In this document: positions 1 to 8,655 of the stretch, in pieces
How the letters are laid out: the number at the start of each line of letters is the position of its first letter
Position numbering within the stretch: the stretch's first letter is position 1
Assembly: GCF_900168055.1 (NCBI RefSeq)
Contig: NZ_FUYS01000006.1
Coordinates: forward strand, 62,001 to 126,000
Origin: Parapedobacter luteus
GTDB lineage: Bacteria > Bacteroidota > Bacteroidia > Sphingobacteriales > Sphingobacteriaceae
Direction of reading: 5' to 3'
DNA: 64,000 nt
The notes under the pieces: generated by a model
What the model was told of the DNA's origin: nothing
Seen by the model: only the letters and a program-made list of their open reading frames with translations
The model's database searches: none
Translations under genes and position numbers: made by a program

Positions 1-724
1 CTTCATGGTACACTTCAGCAGGGACGCCGTGGGTCGGCGAAGAGGCGGCCAATATATAGGTAATGAGGCATTCATCATAGCCCCTTATGGGATGGTTGGC
101 GGCCCAGCCCGCCGTGGGGCTCCAGTGCCAGTACAGCACGTTTTGTCCGCCTTGGCGATACCAGTCCCATTCAATAGCTTTCCAGAGGGCATCGGCGCGT
201 GCAGCCAATTGCTTTTCGTATTCATCGCCCTGCTGGAAATATTCCCTCACGCAGATCAGCGCCTGCGCCATGAAAGCGGTTTCTACCAAATCACCGCCAT
301 TGTCATTTTTGCTGAAAGGCTTTGCCTTACCCGTTGGGCCTTCAAGCCAATGTGGCCAAGCGCCATGGAAGCGGTCGGCTTTTTCGAGGTAACCAATGAC
401 CCGCTCAAATCGCTCGACACCTTCCTGCCGCGTGATGAATTCGCGCTCGATACCCACCAATAGTGCCATCAGGCCAAAGCCACTGCCACCGATGGTAACG
501 ACATCCTCGTCATTCTGCGGATATTCACCATCGATATGGATACGCTCTCGCGCCATACCCGACACCGGCTCGGCACCTTCCCAAAAGTATTGGAAAGTTT
601 GGCGTTGCACCAGGGTAAGCAGGGAATCGTCGGATAGTGAAGTCGGTTGCCCTTCATTATTTGTAGGTGTTGTATGACAGGCGAGAAACAGCCCAAACAA
701 CGCAATTGATAACAAAACTCTCAT
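1..724 (-). CDS. Glycoamylase-fold (GH144-like) lipoprotein, 3' end cut off
   Basis: This reading frame is open from an ATG at 724 to the window edge, so only about the first 241 residues are visible. The N-terminus MRVLLSIALFGLFLAC is a lipoprotein signal with the acceptor cysteine at residue 16. The following sequence has hallmarks of the Bacteroidetes glycoamylase-like family (Pfam Glycoamylase, CAZy GH144): QTFQYFWEGAEP, then VTIGGSGFGLMALLVGIERE, then DRFHGAWPHWLEG and DNGGDLVETAFMAQAL. Characterised GH144 members are endo-beta-1,2-glucanases. It lies 63 bp downstream of a SusD gene on the same strand, as expected for the enzyme of a polysaccharide-utilisation locus. Family assignment is from remembered motifs. 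The substrate is inferred. Confidence 0.8.
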   Translation of the reverse strand, partial: MRVLLSIALFGLFLACHTTPTNNEGQPTSLSDDSLLTLVQRQTFQYFWEGAEPVSGMARERIHIDGEYPQNDEDVVTIGGSGFGLMALLVGIEREFITRQEGVERFERVIGYLEKADRFHGAWPHWLEGPTGKAKPFSKNDNGGDLVETAFMAQALICVREYFQQGDEYEKQLAARADALWKAIEWDWYRQGGQNVLYWHWSPTAGWAANHPIRGYDECLITYILAASSPTHGVPAEVYHE

Positions 725-747
725 TCGGATTAAGAAAATTAAATAAA

Positions 748-779
748 AAGGACAGATGGATGTTACCAACACCGTCCTT
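748..779 (-). terminator. Possible hairpin terminator or attenuator between susD and the GH144-like gene
   Basis: Read leftward, AAGGAC (779-774) can pair with GTCCTT (753-748), with further partial pairing inside, followed by a T-rich run. It sits between two genes that should be co-transcribed, so it may attenuate expression of the enzyme relative to SusCD. The stem is imperfect. Confidence 0.4.
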
Positions 780-787
780 GTCAAGGA

Positions 788-2287
788 TTACCGGTAGTCC
801 GGATTCTGCTCAAGTACTCCACCGGAACGGTCGATTTCGACCTGCGGAATTGGGATGAACCGATGCCGCGGTTGATAGCTCGTCTTACCCGCCGCGTGGA
901 ACGTCTCCACGTCTATACCCCATCTGACCAGATCATAGAAGCGTTCGTTTTCCATACCCAGTTCTACCTGTCGCTCATGCCGAATGGCTTGGCGAAGCTC
1001 CTCTTGATCGCGTGTAGTCACCGGCGGCAATATATCAACATTCGCTCCCCTGGCACGGGCCCGCACCTGTTCGAGGTATTCCAAAGCCAAATCCGTATTC
1101 CCCATTTCGTTTGCGGCCTCCGCAGCCATGAGCACCACATCAGCATACCGTATCACCCGAAAATTAAACCATTGCCCTTGGCGACTGCCGGTGGATCTCC
1201 GGATCGATGGATTTGTATACACCTTTTTGTTCCAGTAATCTCGTTCAAGTCCGCCGGGAATACGTTCGCCGTACGGCGCGTTCACACTGTCGGAATAAAG
1301 TACCGTGACATCCTTCCGCGGGTCGCCCTCTTCGAATGCGCTCAATAAGATTTCATTGGGCACATTCCAACCCCACCCCAGATCGAACTCGCCTGCTCCC
1401 CGAACACCCTGCCTGCTAGCCAATGTGATGCCTAGGCCCGTATTATTTTGCGTATAATGGGCCTGAATTTCAAAAACAGACTCCCTGCTGTTTTCGCTTT
1501 CCTCCCGGAATATCATATCGTAAGGGACACTTAAGTCGTATTCGCCAGATGAGATAACCGCTTCAGCCGCAGCTAATGCAGCGCCCCAACTCCCCCTCGC
1601 TAAATGCGTTTTTGCCTGCAAAGCCAACGCCGCGCCGCGTGTAATCCGTCCGCTGAACCGTTCTTCCCACCGATTGGGCAGTACGGCAACGGCAGCGTTC
1701 AGGTCTTCATCAATCAACGCGTAAATCTCCGCAATGCTCGATTTGGGTACGATGGCTTGATCTTGTGTATAGATCCTGAAATCTATCTTCGGCACTTCAC
1801 CAAATGTGCGGACCAAATTGAAATAGGCAAACGCCCGGACAAACCTTGCCTCACCGACATTGACAGCAGTCAATTCCGTTGGGTTTTCCAGACTATCTGC
1901 ATCATTGATCAGGTTGTTGGTCAGCGCAATCAAGCTGTAATGATTGGTCCAATAATTATTGATCAACCAGTAATCCAGCGGATAGCCAAAGTCATCAAAT
2001 ATCGGCCCTGCTCCTGCCTCGTCGCCGACACCTCCGCCGATATTGGCATCATCTGCCCGGATATTGTGGATAGCCACATACGGAAGGCCACTTGTACCTT
2101 CACTCCGCAATCCAGCGTAAATACCAAACACCTGTCCTTCCAACGAACCGGCAGGCATATCATCCTCGGTCCATCTACCAAGGGGCTCTCCACCAAGCCA
2201 ATCTTCTCCACATGCGGTTACCAGGATTGTAGACAATATCCCCAGTGCCAGGTAAGTCAATCTTTTTCTTTTATATTGCGTTTTCAT
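788..2287 (-). CDS. SusD/RagB family outer-membrane glycan-binding lipoprotein
   Basis: A surface lipoprotein that caps the SusC porin and binds glycan at the outer membrane. The protein is 499 residues counted from the ATG at 2287; an in-frame TTG two codons upstream is less likely. The signal LGILSTILVTAC puts the lipidated cysteine near residue 26. Family features are the N-terminal TPR-like part with EARFVRAFAYFNLVRTFGEVP, and the C-terminal part with RYADVVLMAAEAANEM, RHERQVELGMENERFYDLVRWG and the closing LEQNPDYR. It starts 18 bp after its SusC partner and is followed by the GH144-like enzyme. The specificity cannot be read from the sequence. Confidence 0.95.
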   Translation of the reverse strand: MKTQYKRKRLTYLALGILSTILVTACGEDWLGGEPLGRWTEDDMPAGSLEGQVFGIYAGLRSEGTSGLPYVAIHNIRADDANIGGGVGDEAGAGPIFDDFGYPLDYWLINNYWTNHYSLIALTNNLINDADSLENPTELTAVNVGEARFVRAFAYFNLVRTFGEVPKIDFRIYTQDQAIVPKSSIAEIYALIDEDLNAAVAVLPNRWEERFSGRITRGAALALQAKTHLARGSWGAALAAAEAVISSGEYDLSVPYDMIFREESENSRESVFEIQAHYTQNNTGLGITLASRQGVRGAGEFDLGWGWNVPNEILLSAFEEGDPRKDVTVLYSDSVNAPYGERIPGGLERDYWNKKVYTNPSIRRSTGSRQGQWFNFRVIRYADVVLMAAEAANEMGNTDLALEYLEQVRARARGANVDILPPVTTRDQEELRQAIRHERQVELGMENERFYDLVRWGIDVETFHAAGKTSYQPRHRFIPIPQVEIDRSGGVLEQNPDYR

Positions 2288-2305
2288 GTTCAATAGCTCT
2301 GTAGG

Positions 2306-5300
2306 TTAGAAATTCAGGTTAATACCAAATGTATAGATGGCGGGCACAGGATAGGTGCCATTATCCACGCCAAATTGGATGGCAGACCCTCCAATTTCCG
2401 GCGTATATCCGGTATTTTTAGCAAACGTGAAAGGATTTTGCGCATTGACAAACATCCGGACGTTCTTTAACCGCAACCGTGTTGCCACTTCTTGGGCCAA
2501 GTTATAGCCAAGCTGTATATTCCGGATACGTACGAAACTACCATCTTCAATAAAATACGAAGATATCTCTCGGTTGTTGGCACGCGATGTATTCAGTATC
2601 GGCTCCCAATTGGATGTACCCACACCATGCCAACGGTTCAGACGATCTGCTTGGAAGTTAAACTGCGCAAACTGATTACGGTTCCAATCACGAAAAATTT
2701 CATTCCCCTGTACACCCATCACCTCCACGCCGAGATCAAACTGCCGGAAGGTAACGCTTATATTGGCTCCATAGATGAAATCGGGTGTAGGATTACCAAT
2801 CATTGTCCTATCGCTGGCATCAATCCGGTTATCGCCATTGATGTCCTTATAACGGATATCACCCGGCAAAAAAACGTTGTTGCCTGATCCCATAGCATTT
2901 GTGGGACCTGCGGCAACCTCAGCTTCATTTTGAAAAATGCCATCGTGGACATAGCCATAGAAGTACCCGATCGGGTAGCCTACCGTGGTACGTGAAGCGT
3001 TTCGCAAGATCTGATAGCCCTCATTCACCAAGAACGTCACTTCATTAGATAGGGTGGTTAGATTGGCCCCAACCGAGAATGACCAATCGTCATTAAGTTG
3101 TTGGTTCCACGAAGCTGCTAATTCGATGCCATGGTTTTTGATGGTTCCCTGGTTTGAAAGTCCAGGTTTCGTGCCCAAAATACCTGGCACCTCCACCATG
3201 ATATGCCTCGTCAGTTTATTGTAGTAGTTGGCTTCCATCGTAAGCCGACTTGCAAAACCGGTAAACTCAAAACCGGCTTCCCAAGCTGTGACAGTTTCCC
3301 ATTGCAAGTTTGGATCAGGGATATATTGCGGCTCATAACCGGGGAAAATATTGTTTCCAAATACAGCGGAGCTGTTTGCAACCAACAAGGGAAACATCGG
3401 ATATCGATAATCATCACCGGTATTTTGATTTCCCAGCACCCCCCAAGAACCTTTAATTTTCAGGTTATCAATAAACGACGCCTCCGACAGGAAGTTTTCC
3501 TCACTTATCACCCACGCCGCGCCGACAGATCCAAAGTTTTGCCATGGATTACTTTCGATAAAGGCTGAGCTTCCGTCTCTCCTAAATGATGCATTGAGCA
3601 GATATTTACCTTGGTAATTGTATAGCACCCGACCTAGGTAAGAAATTGTCCTCCGTTCCCATGCGGTGCCGTTACTTTCCTGTGTATCCGTAGATCCGAT
3701 GCCAACAAACCATTTATCCGGATCATTGGGTATCGGATCACCCGATCCCTGGCCGCGCCTTGCGGTTAGTCCTTCAAAACGGGTGCTATACGTTGTATAT
3801 CCAACCAACGCAGTGAGGGAATGTTCACCAAACGTATTTTTGTAAGTCAACAACCAGTCTGTTTGCAATTTAGTCATGTTGTTTTGTCCTTGGTTCACAT
3901 CGGTGAGCAATCCTACACGATCGGTTTTATCATCCCCCGTCAAATCAGGATTGTAATAATTCCTCAGCGGCGTATATGACCTATCCTTGTTAAAACCAAA
4001 GTCCCCGAGGAAGGAAGCCCGGAACGTAAAGTGCTGCAAAAAATCAACCTCACCGAATACACTTCCCACGCCGCGATATTCATGGCGGATAAAGTTACCA
4101 CGCCGCAGCTCTACATTCGTCAACGGATTACTTATCTGTGCCCGCTGAAAAAGCGGCAAGGTGTGATACAGACCATATTCTTCATTAAATACCGGGGCGA
4201 TAGGCGCTGCGCGCAATGCGCTACCTACCGCGCTTTCCATAATATCCTGTGGTGGAGGCAGGTCAGCGTGGTAGGCATTTAAGTTTACGCCCACCCGGAA
4301 GTTATCGGTTATGCTTAATTGATCGTTGATGGTAACGGTAATTTTATCCAGTTGCTCATGCTTGATTATTCCCTGGTCAAGGGTATATCCCAGCCCCATA
4401 TAGAATTTGTTTTTTTCCGAGGCTCCGCTTACGCTGATGTTGTTGTAGTTAAGCATCCCCGTTTGAAAAATCTCATTCTGCCAATCCGTATTGGCTGTCC
4501 AGCCATTATAGTTAAACGGTGTAGACCCCTGGTTAGCCAGTTGCTCATCATAAAGCATCCGGAAGCCCGCAGCATCCGTCATCGCCATCCGGTCTACGAC
4601 ACTTTTGAAGCCTACCGTTGAGTTAAAATTAAAGTTAAGCTGACCGGCCTTGGCCTGTTTGGTTGTGATGGCAATGACACCGTTCGCACCCCGTACACCA
4701 AAGATGGCCAACGAAGAAGGATCCTTCAGGATTTCCATAGACTCGATATCTGCCGGATTCAAAAAGTCAATGTTGTCATTTAGGATACCATCTACCACAT
4801 ACAAGGGCCTCACGTTATTGATGGAGTTCGTACCCCGGATTCGTACGTCCGGCTCCTGCCCTGGCCTACCAGAGTTAGTCACTTGCACGCCCGATACGCG
4901 TCCTTGCAATGAAGCCACCGGATTTGCTGCCGGCCTATCTGCAATGTCAGCTCCGCTCACTCGAGCAATCGATCCGGTCAAATCCCGTTTTTGGGCAGTA
5001 CCGTAACCGATGACCACCACCTCTTCCAGTTCGGTGCCCTGGTCCTCCAGTACAACATCCACCGATGTGCGGCCAGCTATAGCCACTTCCTGCGTAGCAA
5101 AACCGAGGGATCGGAAAATCAACGTATCCGTTCCTGCTGCCTCAATGGAGTAATTGCCGGTTCCATCTGTTTGGGTGGCTGCCGATGTCCCTTTTACCAT
5201 AACGGTGACACCAGGTATCCCCCCCGACGTCAATGCGTCCGTCACTTTCCCGCTTATTCTGTTCTGCTGCCCGTACACCCAGGCAGGCAACATATACAGC

Positions 5301-5332
5301 AACAATAAGCAGCATGTAAATAAATTCCTCAT
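2306..5332 (-). CDS. SusC/RagA family TonB-linked outer-membrane protein
   Basis: A TonB-dependent porin that imports oligosaccharides together with the adjacent SusD. The protein is 1008 residues from the ATG at 5332, after discarding a TTG four codons upstream. Order of parts: signal peptide ending near WVYGQ, a carboxypeptidase-regulatory-like beta domain (GKVTDALTSGGIPGVTV), the SusC signature EEVVVIGYGT followed by KRDLTGS, a plug domain with RIRGTNSINN and PLYVVDGIL, then a long beta-barrel ending in FGINLNF with a terminal aromatic residue as usual for outer-membrane proteins. The barrel length is normal for the family. It follows the propeller regulator gene on the same strand, which probably controls it. 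Confidence 0.96.
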   Translation of the reverse strand: MRNLFTCCLLLLYMLPAWVYGQQNRISGKVTDALTSGGIPGVTVMVKGTSAATQTDGTGNYSIEAAGTDTLIFRSLGFATQEVAIAGRTSVDVVLEDQGTELEEVVVIGYGTAQKRDLTGSIARVSGADIADRPAANPVASLQGRVSGVQVTNSGRPGQEPDVRIRGTNSINNVRPLYVVDGILNDNIDFLNPADIESMEILKDPSSLAIFGVRGANGVIAITTKQAKAGQLNFNFNSTVGFKSVVDRMAMTDAAGFRMLYDEQLANQGSTPFNYNGWTANTDWQNEIFQTGMLNYNNISVSGASEKNKFYMGLGYTLDQGIIKHEQLDKITVTINDQLSITDNFRVGVNLNAYHADLPPPQDIMESAVGSALRAAPIAPVFNEEYGLYHTLPLFQRAQISNPLTNVELRRGNFIRHEYRGVGSVFGEVDFLQHFTFRASFLGDFGFNKDRSYTPLRNYYNPDLTGDDKTDRVGLLTDVNQGQNNMTKLQTDWLLTYKNTFGEHSLTALVGYTTYSTRFEGLTARRGQGSGDPIPNDPDKWFVGIGSTDTQESNGTAWERRTISYLGRVLYNYQGKYLLNASFRRDGSSAFIESNPWQNFGSVGAAWVISEENFLSEASFIDNLKIKGSWGVLGNQNTGDDYRYPMFPLLVANSSAVFGNNIFPGYEPQYIPDPNLQWETVTAWEAGFEFTGFASRLTMEANYYNKLTRHIMVEVPGILGTKPGLSNQGTIKNHGIELAASWNQQLNDDWSFSVGANLTTLSNEVTFLVNEGYQILRNASRTTVGYPIGYFYGYVHDGIFQNEAEVAAGPTNAMGSGNNVFLPGDIRYKDINGDNRIDASDRTMIGNPTPDFIYGANISVTFRQFDLGVEVMGVQGNEIFRDWNRNQFAQFNFQADRLNRWHGVGTSNWEPILNTSRANNREISSYFIEDGSFVRIRNIQLGYNLAQEVATRLRLKNVRMFVNAQNPFTFAKNTGYTPEIGGSAIQFGVDNGTYPVPAIYTFGINLNF

Positions 5333-5672
5333 GTCGTTACTCAATTAAATTGGTTACTTAATCTTTCTTTAATATAGTGTGTTTCATGACCCGACTTTAC
5401 GAGTTCAATTGGTTTTAAAAAATACAGCCCGCGAGCAGTATTGTTTTGCAAAAGTCTGATGTATGGCCAAACCCAACAAAAAAACAACTTACACATCCCT
5501 ACATCACTCCTAAAATAATTTCTCATTAAGGAAATAAAATCGAAACAAAAAATTAACAATCAATACGTTACAACATAAGCCAACCTGCTCAACCACTGTT
5601 AATGTGTGTACAATTTACACTATAGGAGATGAGAGGTAATGATGTAGTAGGTGAGGTGCGATTCCGACGCAT
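5333..5672. other. Intergenic region upstream of the susCD locus
   Basis: About 340 bp, AT-rich, between the regulator gene and susC. It should hold the susC promoter, but I find no clean TTTG/TAnnTTTG pair on the minus strand. An inverted repeat GTGTA-caatt-TACAC lies at 5606-5620 and could be an operator or chance. A 72-codon frame at 5341-5559 (minus) shows no protein-like features. Confidence 0.5.
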
Positions 5673-8564
5673 TTAGAGCTCCAGAAGAAACTCCGTAAGG
5701 TTTTTGTTATGGGGAATATTGAGTTTCTTCCGCAGCCTGTACCGTCTGATTTCCACGCCGCGTGTCGTGATATTGAGTAAGGATGCTATTTCCTTACTGC
5801 TCATATTCATCCGCAAATAGGCACACAACTTTAAGTCATTAGGTACCAATTCGGGGTAATCAGCTTTAAGTTTTTTGAAAAAATTTTCATGCGCTTCGTT
5901 GAAACTCTCTTCGAAGACATTCCAATCCCGTTCGTCGCTACGTGCATCTTCAATGATTTTATTGATTTTGCGAAGCTGATCATTGGATAATTTTCGCCCG
6001 TCGCTATCCCGGAGCTGGAGCAGCTCATCATGCACGTTATTGAGGAGTTCGTTTTTGTATACGATACTCATTGCTGTATTAGCCAATTCGCGGTTTTTGC
6101 TGGCCAGCTCCCGCTCCAATTGCTCATTTTTGAGCTTCATGAGCCGTTGTTCATTTTGCTCGGCCTCTTTTGCCAGTGCTTCCCGTTGCTTTCTATCCAT
6201 ATTGGCTTGTATCAGCTCCCGGTGCTTTTGGATTTTCTGGCGATACCATCCCCTTCCCGCGAGGAGGATAAGCACGAACGACAGTGCGTATACCATCAGG
6301 GCTATCCAAGATAGGTACCATGGCGGCAGGATGGTAAATCTGAATTCGGTAATACCGGATTGCATACCGTCGGGAGCCATAGCCCGTACCTTGAAGACGT
6401 AATCTCCGTGCCGCAAGTTGGTAAAGTCCTTTTGGGCGGCTTCATCCCATTCAGACCATGTACGGGAGTAGCCTTCCAGGTAAAACTGATAGCGCAGGGG
6501 AATCGCGCTATACCAGGGGAGCGCGTAGCTTATTCGAATATTGTTGTGCCGATAGGGGATTTCGGGAGCCGCATCGGCGGTATACTGTGCACTGGAGAGG
6601 CTATCGGTAATGTTACTCACGGTACGGATAAGCGGAAGCGGCAGGTGGGGTTTAGCCGCCACCGAGTCGACTGTTTGGTAAATTGCAAAACCATCGTCCA
6701 GACTGATCAGGTACACCTTATTTTTGACTCGGTTGATGCTTTCATAGAAATTCATCATCCGGCCATTGAGGGTTGCAAACTGCATGGAGTCTACTTGAAT
6801 CGATCCTTTTTCCCCGAAATGGACCCATGAAATACGCCCGCGATTGACAAACCAGTACCGATTAGCGCCCGCATGAATGATTTTATTTGAAGCGGCGAAA
6901 GATCCCAGTTGCCCATTTAACTGGTCATAAGCATAAAATCTGTCGGTAATGTCATCATATCGATAGAAGCCGCTATCGGTAGCAAATACCGGACGCCCCG
7001 CTAACATAAACACATTGATAAAGGCGCTCTTCGGCAGTCCACTTGCCGAATCATACACCTGGGTATGCTGCACGCGTGCAAACGCGTTGTCCAATGTGAG
7101 CAGTCGCAGCCCTTGGTAGCCGCTTGCCCATACCCGGTTGTCCGATACCGGCTCGATAAATTGTGAGGGGTCATTATATCCGCTGATGCGGTGCGAAAAT
7201 TGCCAGCCGCTCGCGGTTCTGTCAAACACCGCCAAGCCGGTATATGTACCCTGCAATAGCCGATCCGGCTGGTTCGGTAGTCGCCTAAGCGCCCAGCCTC
7301 CCGTCACAGATGACAGGGGTACCAGTTTATTGCCAAGCACATTGTACGTACCATCGTTGTGGCCACATAGCAGCTGGCCATCCACTACCGAGAGGTCCCA
7401 CACCTGGCCCTGCGACCCTGCTACCAATGTAAACGTAAAAGGCTCGTAGCTTTTGCCAGCAGGCCACCGGCTGTAAAACAGCCCTTGGTTGGTACCCAGA
7501 TAGATGTTACCCCCAAATATCCGGGCCGCATACACGGTGCCTATACTGCCACTGTTGTCTGCATAGTAATAAATTGGCGCGTTGATTTCGATCCGGTCGA
7601 TGCCATTGTCGAGGCCAACCCAAATATTCTGCTGGCGGTCCGCATGAATCCCCAACACCGTGTTGTTCTGCAAACCATTTCCCTTATGAACATGCTGTAC
7701 GATATGCCCCTGTTCGTCCATAATCACCACGCCTTGGAGTATGGTGCCAAATGCATAATAGTGCTGCAACACCCGCATACCATTATTCAGCTGGGCTGCC
7801 TGCAGCAAACCATCGGCGGCATTATGCCATTTGCGGATGGCGGATGTACTATCCATCAAAAACAAGCCCGATTTAGCGGTACCGATAAGCACCTCATCAC
7901 GCCCGAAGGGCAGCATTGTCAGGATATTTGCCCCATTTAATAGGTCCTTATCCTTTAGGGCGACCAGTTCACCGTCCTTTAGCTCATGAAGGCCCGAAGG
8001 TATAAGCTCAATGAACATACGTCCCCGCACATGATGCAAAAAGAGGAATGGTTCGCCACGCCCTTTGATGGCCTGTAGGGCATTATCCTCATAAATATAC
8101 AAGGTAGAAAACGACTGAAAAAGCACACGGTCGCCATCAATGATAATTTTCCATACCTCATCCCGCACCTGTTCATCACCTCCCAATAACCGACTTATGG
8201 ACGTATAGCGCATCTGTCCATAGCCCGAATCCTCCCAATACCCAAACTCGGCCAATCCTCCGGTATATATCCGCCCGGCGCTGTCTACCGCCACGCTCCG
8301 TACCGTGCTCTTGTTCGGCAGGTGGTGCAACGCCCAGTATTGGCCATCGAAAACCAGCAATCCGTCAGCATTGGCAACATACATGATACCATTTTTCCCC
8401 GTAGCGACAGCCCAGTTTTGATTCCCCGCTTTGTAGTCCGATTTGGCATATTGCTGCACCAACGGCGAACCGATGCGCTGGATTTCCTGCGCAGGTGCCA
8501 GACCAACAGAAAGGAAGACAATGAGGGTGGCTAACGCTTTCAATATGCGAGCTCGGCGATGCAT
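5673..8564 (-). CDS. Propeller-sensor transcriptional regulator with Y_Y_Y domain and LuxR-type HTH
   Basis: Protein of 963 residues. The start is taken at the ATG at 8564 because a GTG-initiated extension to 8654 would run through an intrinsic terminator at 8595-8626. Parts in order: signal peptide (ATLIVFLSVGLAPAQ), a large two-component-regulator-type beta-propeller region with motifs such as NIWVGLDNGIDRI and NIYLGTNQGLFYS, a triple-tyrosine (Y_Y_Y) domain at about 675-740, one membrane helix at about 749-770, a long coiled coil at about 775-835 and a C-terminal helix-turn-helix (LRMNMSSKEIASLLNITTRG) typical of LuxR-like regulators. There is no histidine kinase or receiver domain. It lies directly upstream of the SusCD pair and probably senses the glycan in the periplasm to control that locus. 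Confidence 0.85.
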   Translation of the reverse strand: MHRRARILKALATLIVFLSVGLAPAQEIQRIGSPLVQQYAKSDYKAGNQNWAVATGKNGIMYVANADGLLVFDGQYWALHHLPNKSTVRSVAVDSAGRIYTGGLAEFGYWEDSGYGQMRYTSISRLLGGDEQVRDEVWKIIIDGDRVLFQSFSTLYIYEDNALQAIKGRGEPFLFLHHVRGRMFIELIPSGLHELKDGELVALKDKDLLNGANILTMLPFGRDEVLIGTAKSGLFLMDSTSAIRKWHNAADGLLQAAQLNNGMRVLQHYYAFGTILQGVVIMDEQGHIVQHVHKGNGLQNNTVLGIHADRQQNIWVGLDNGIDRIEINAPIYYYADNSGSIGTVYAARIFGGNIYLGTNQGLFYSRWPAGKSYEPFTFTLVAGSQGQVWDLSVVDGQLLCGHNDGTYNVLGNKLVPLSSVTGGWALRRLPNQPDRLLQGTYTGLAVFDRTASGWQFSHRISGYNDPSQFIEPVSDNRVWASGYQGLRLLTLDNAFARVQHTQVYDSASGLPKSAFINVFMLAGRPVFATDSGFYRYDDITDRFYAYDQLNGQLGSFAASNKIIHAGANRYWFVNRGRISWVHFGEKGSIQVDSMQFATLNGRMMNFYESINRVKNKVYLISLDDGFAIYQTVDSVAAKPHLPLPLIRTVSNITDSLSSAQYTADAAPEIPYRHNNIRISYALPWYSAIPLRYQFYLEGYSRTWSEWDEAAQKDFTNLRHGDYVFKVRAMAPDGMQSGITEFRFTILPPWYLSWIALMVYALSFVLILLAGRGWYRQKIQKHRELIQANMDRKQREALAKEAEQNEQRLMKLKNEQLERELASKNRELANTAMSIVYKNELLNNVHDELLQLRDSDGRKLSNDQLRKINKIIEDARSDERDWNVFEESFNEAHENFFKKLKADYPELVPNDLKLCAYLRMNMSSKEIASLLNITTRGVEIRRYRLRKKLNIPHNKNLTEFLLEL

Positions 8565-8594
8565 ATGGCAAACATAAGGATTTCGGACGTGAAC

Positions 8595-8626
8595 AAAAAA
8601 CCACCGCCGATTCACATCAGCGGTGG
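8595..8626 (-). terminator. Intrinsic terminator of the outer-membrane barrel gene
   Basis: Reading leftward, CCACCGC (8626-8620) pairs perfectly with GCGGTGG (8607-8601) over a 12-nt loop and is followed by six T residues. It lies 30 bp after the stop of the gene at 8656-11097 and 31 bp before the chosen start of the regulator, so the two genes are separate transcription units. Confidence 0.85.
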
Positions 8627-8655
8627 CGAACCACAAATTTATATGCCCAAACACA

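Noticed and set aside
5341-5559. 72-codon frame between susC and the regulator (minus)
   Set aside because: AT-rich, cysteine- and aromatic-biased translation without family features; overlaps the expected promoter.
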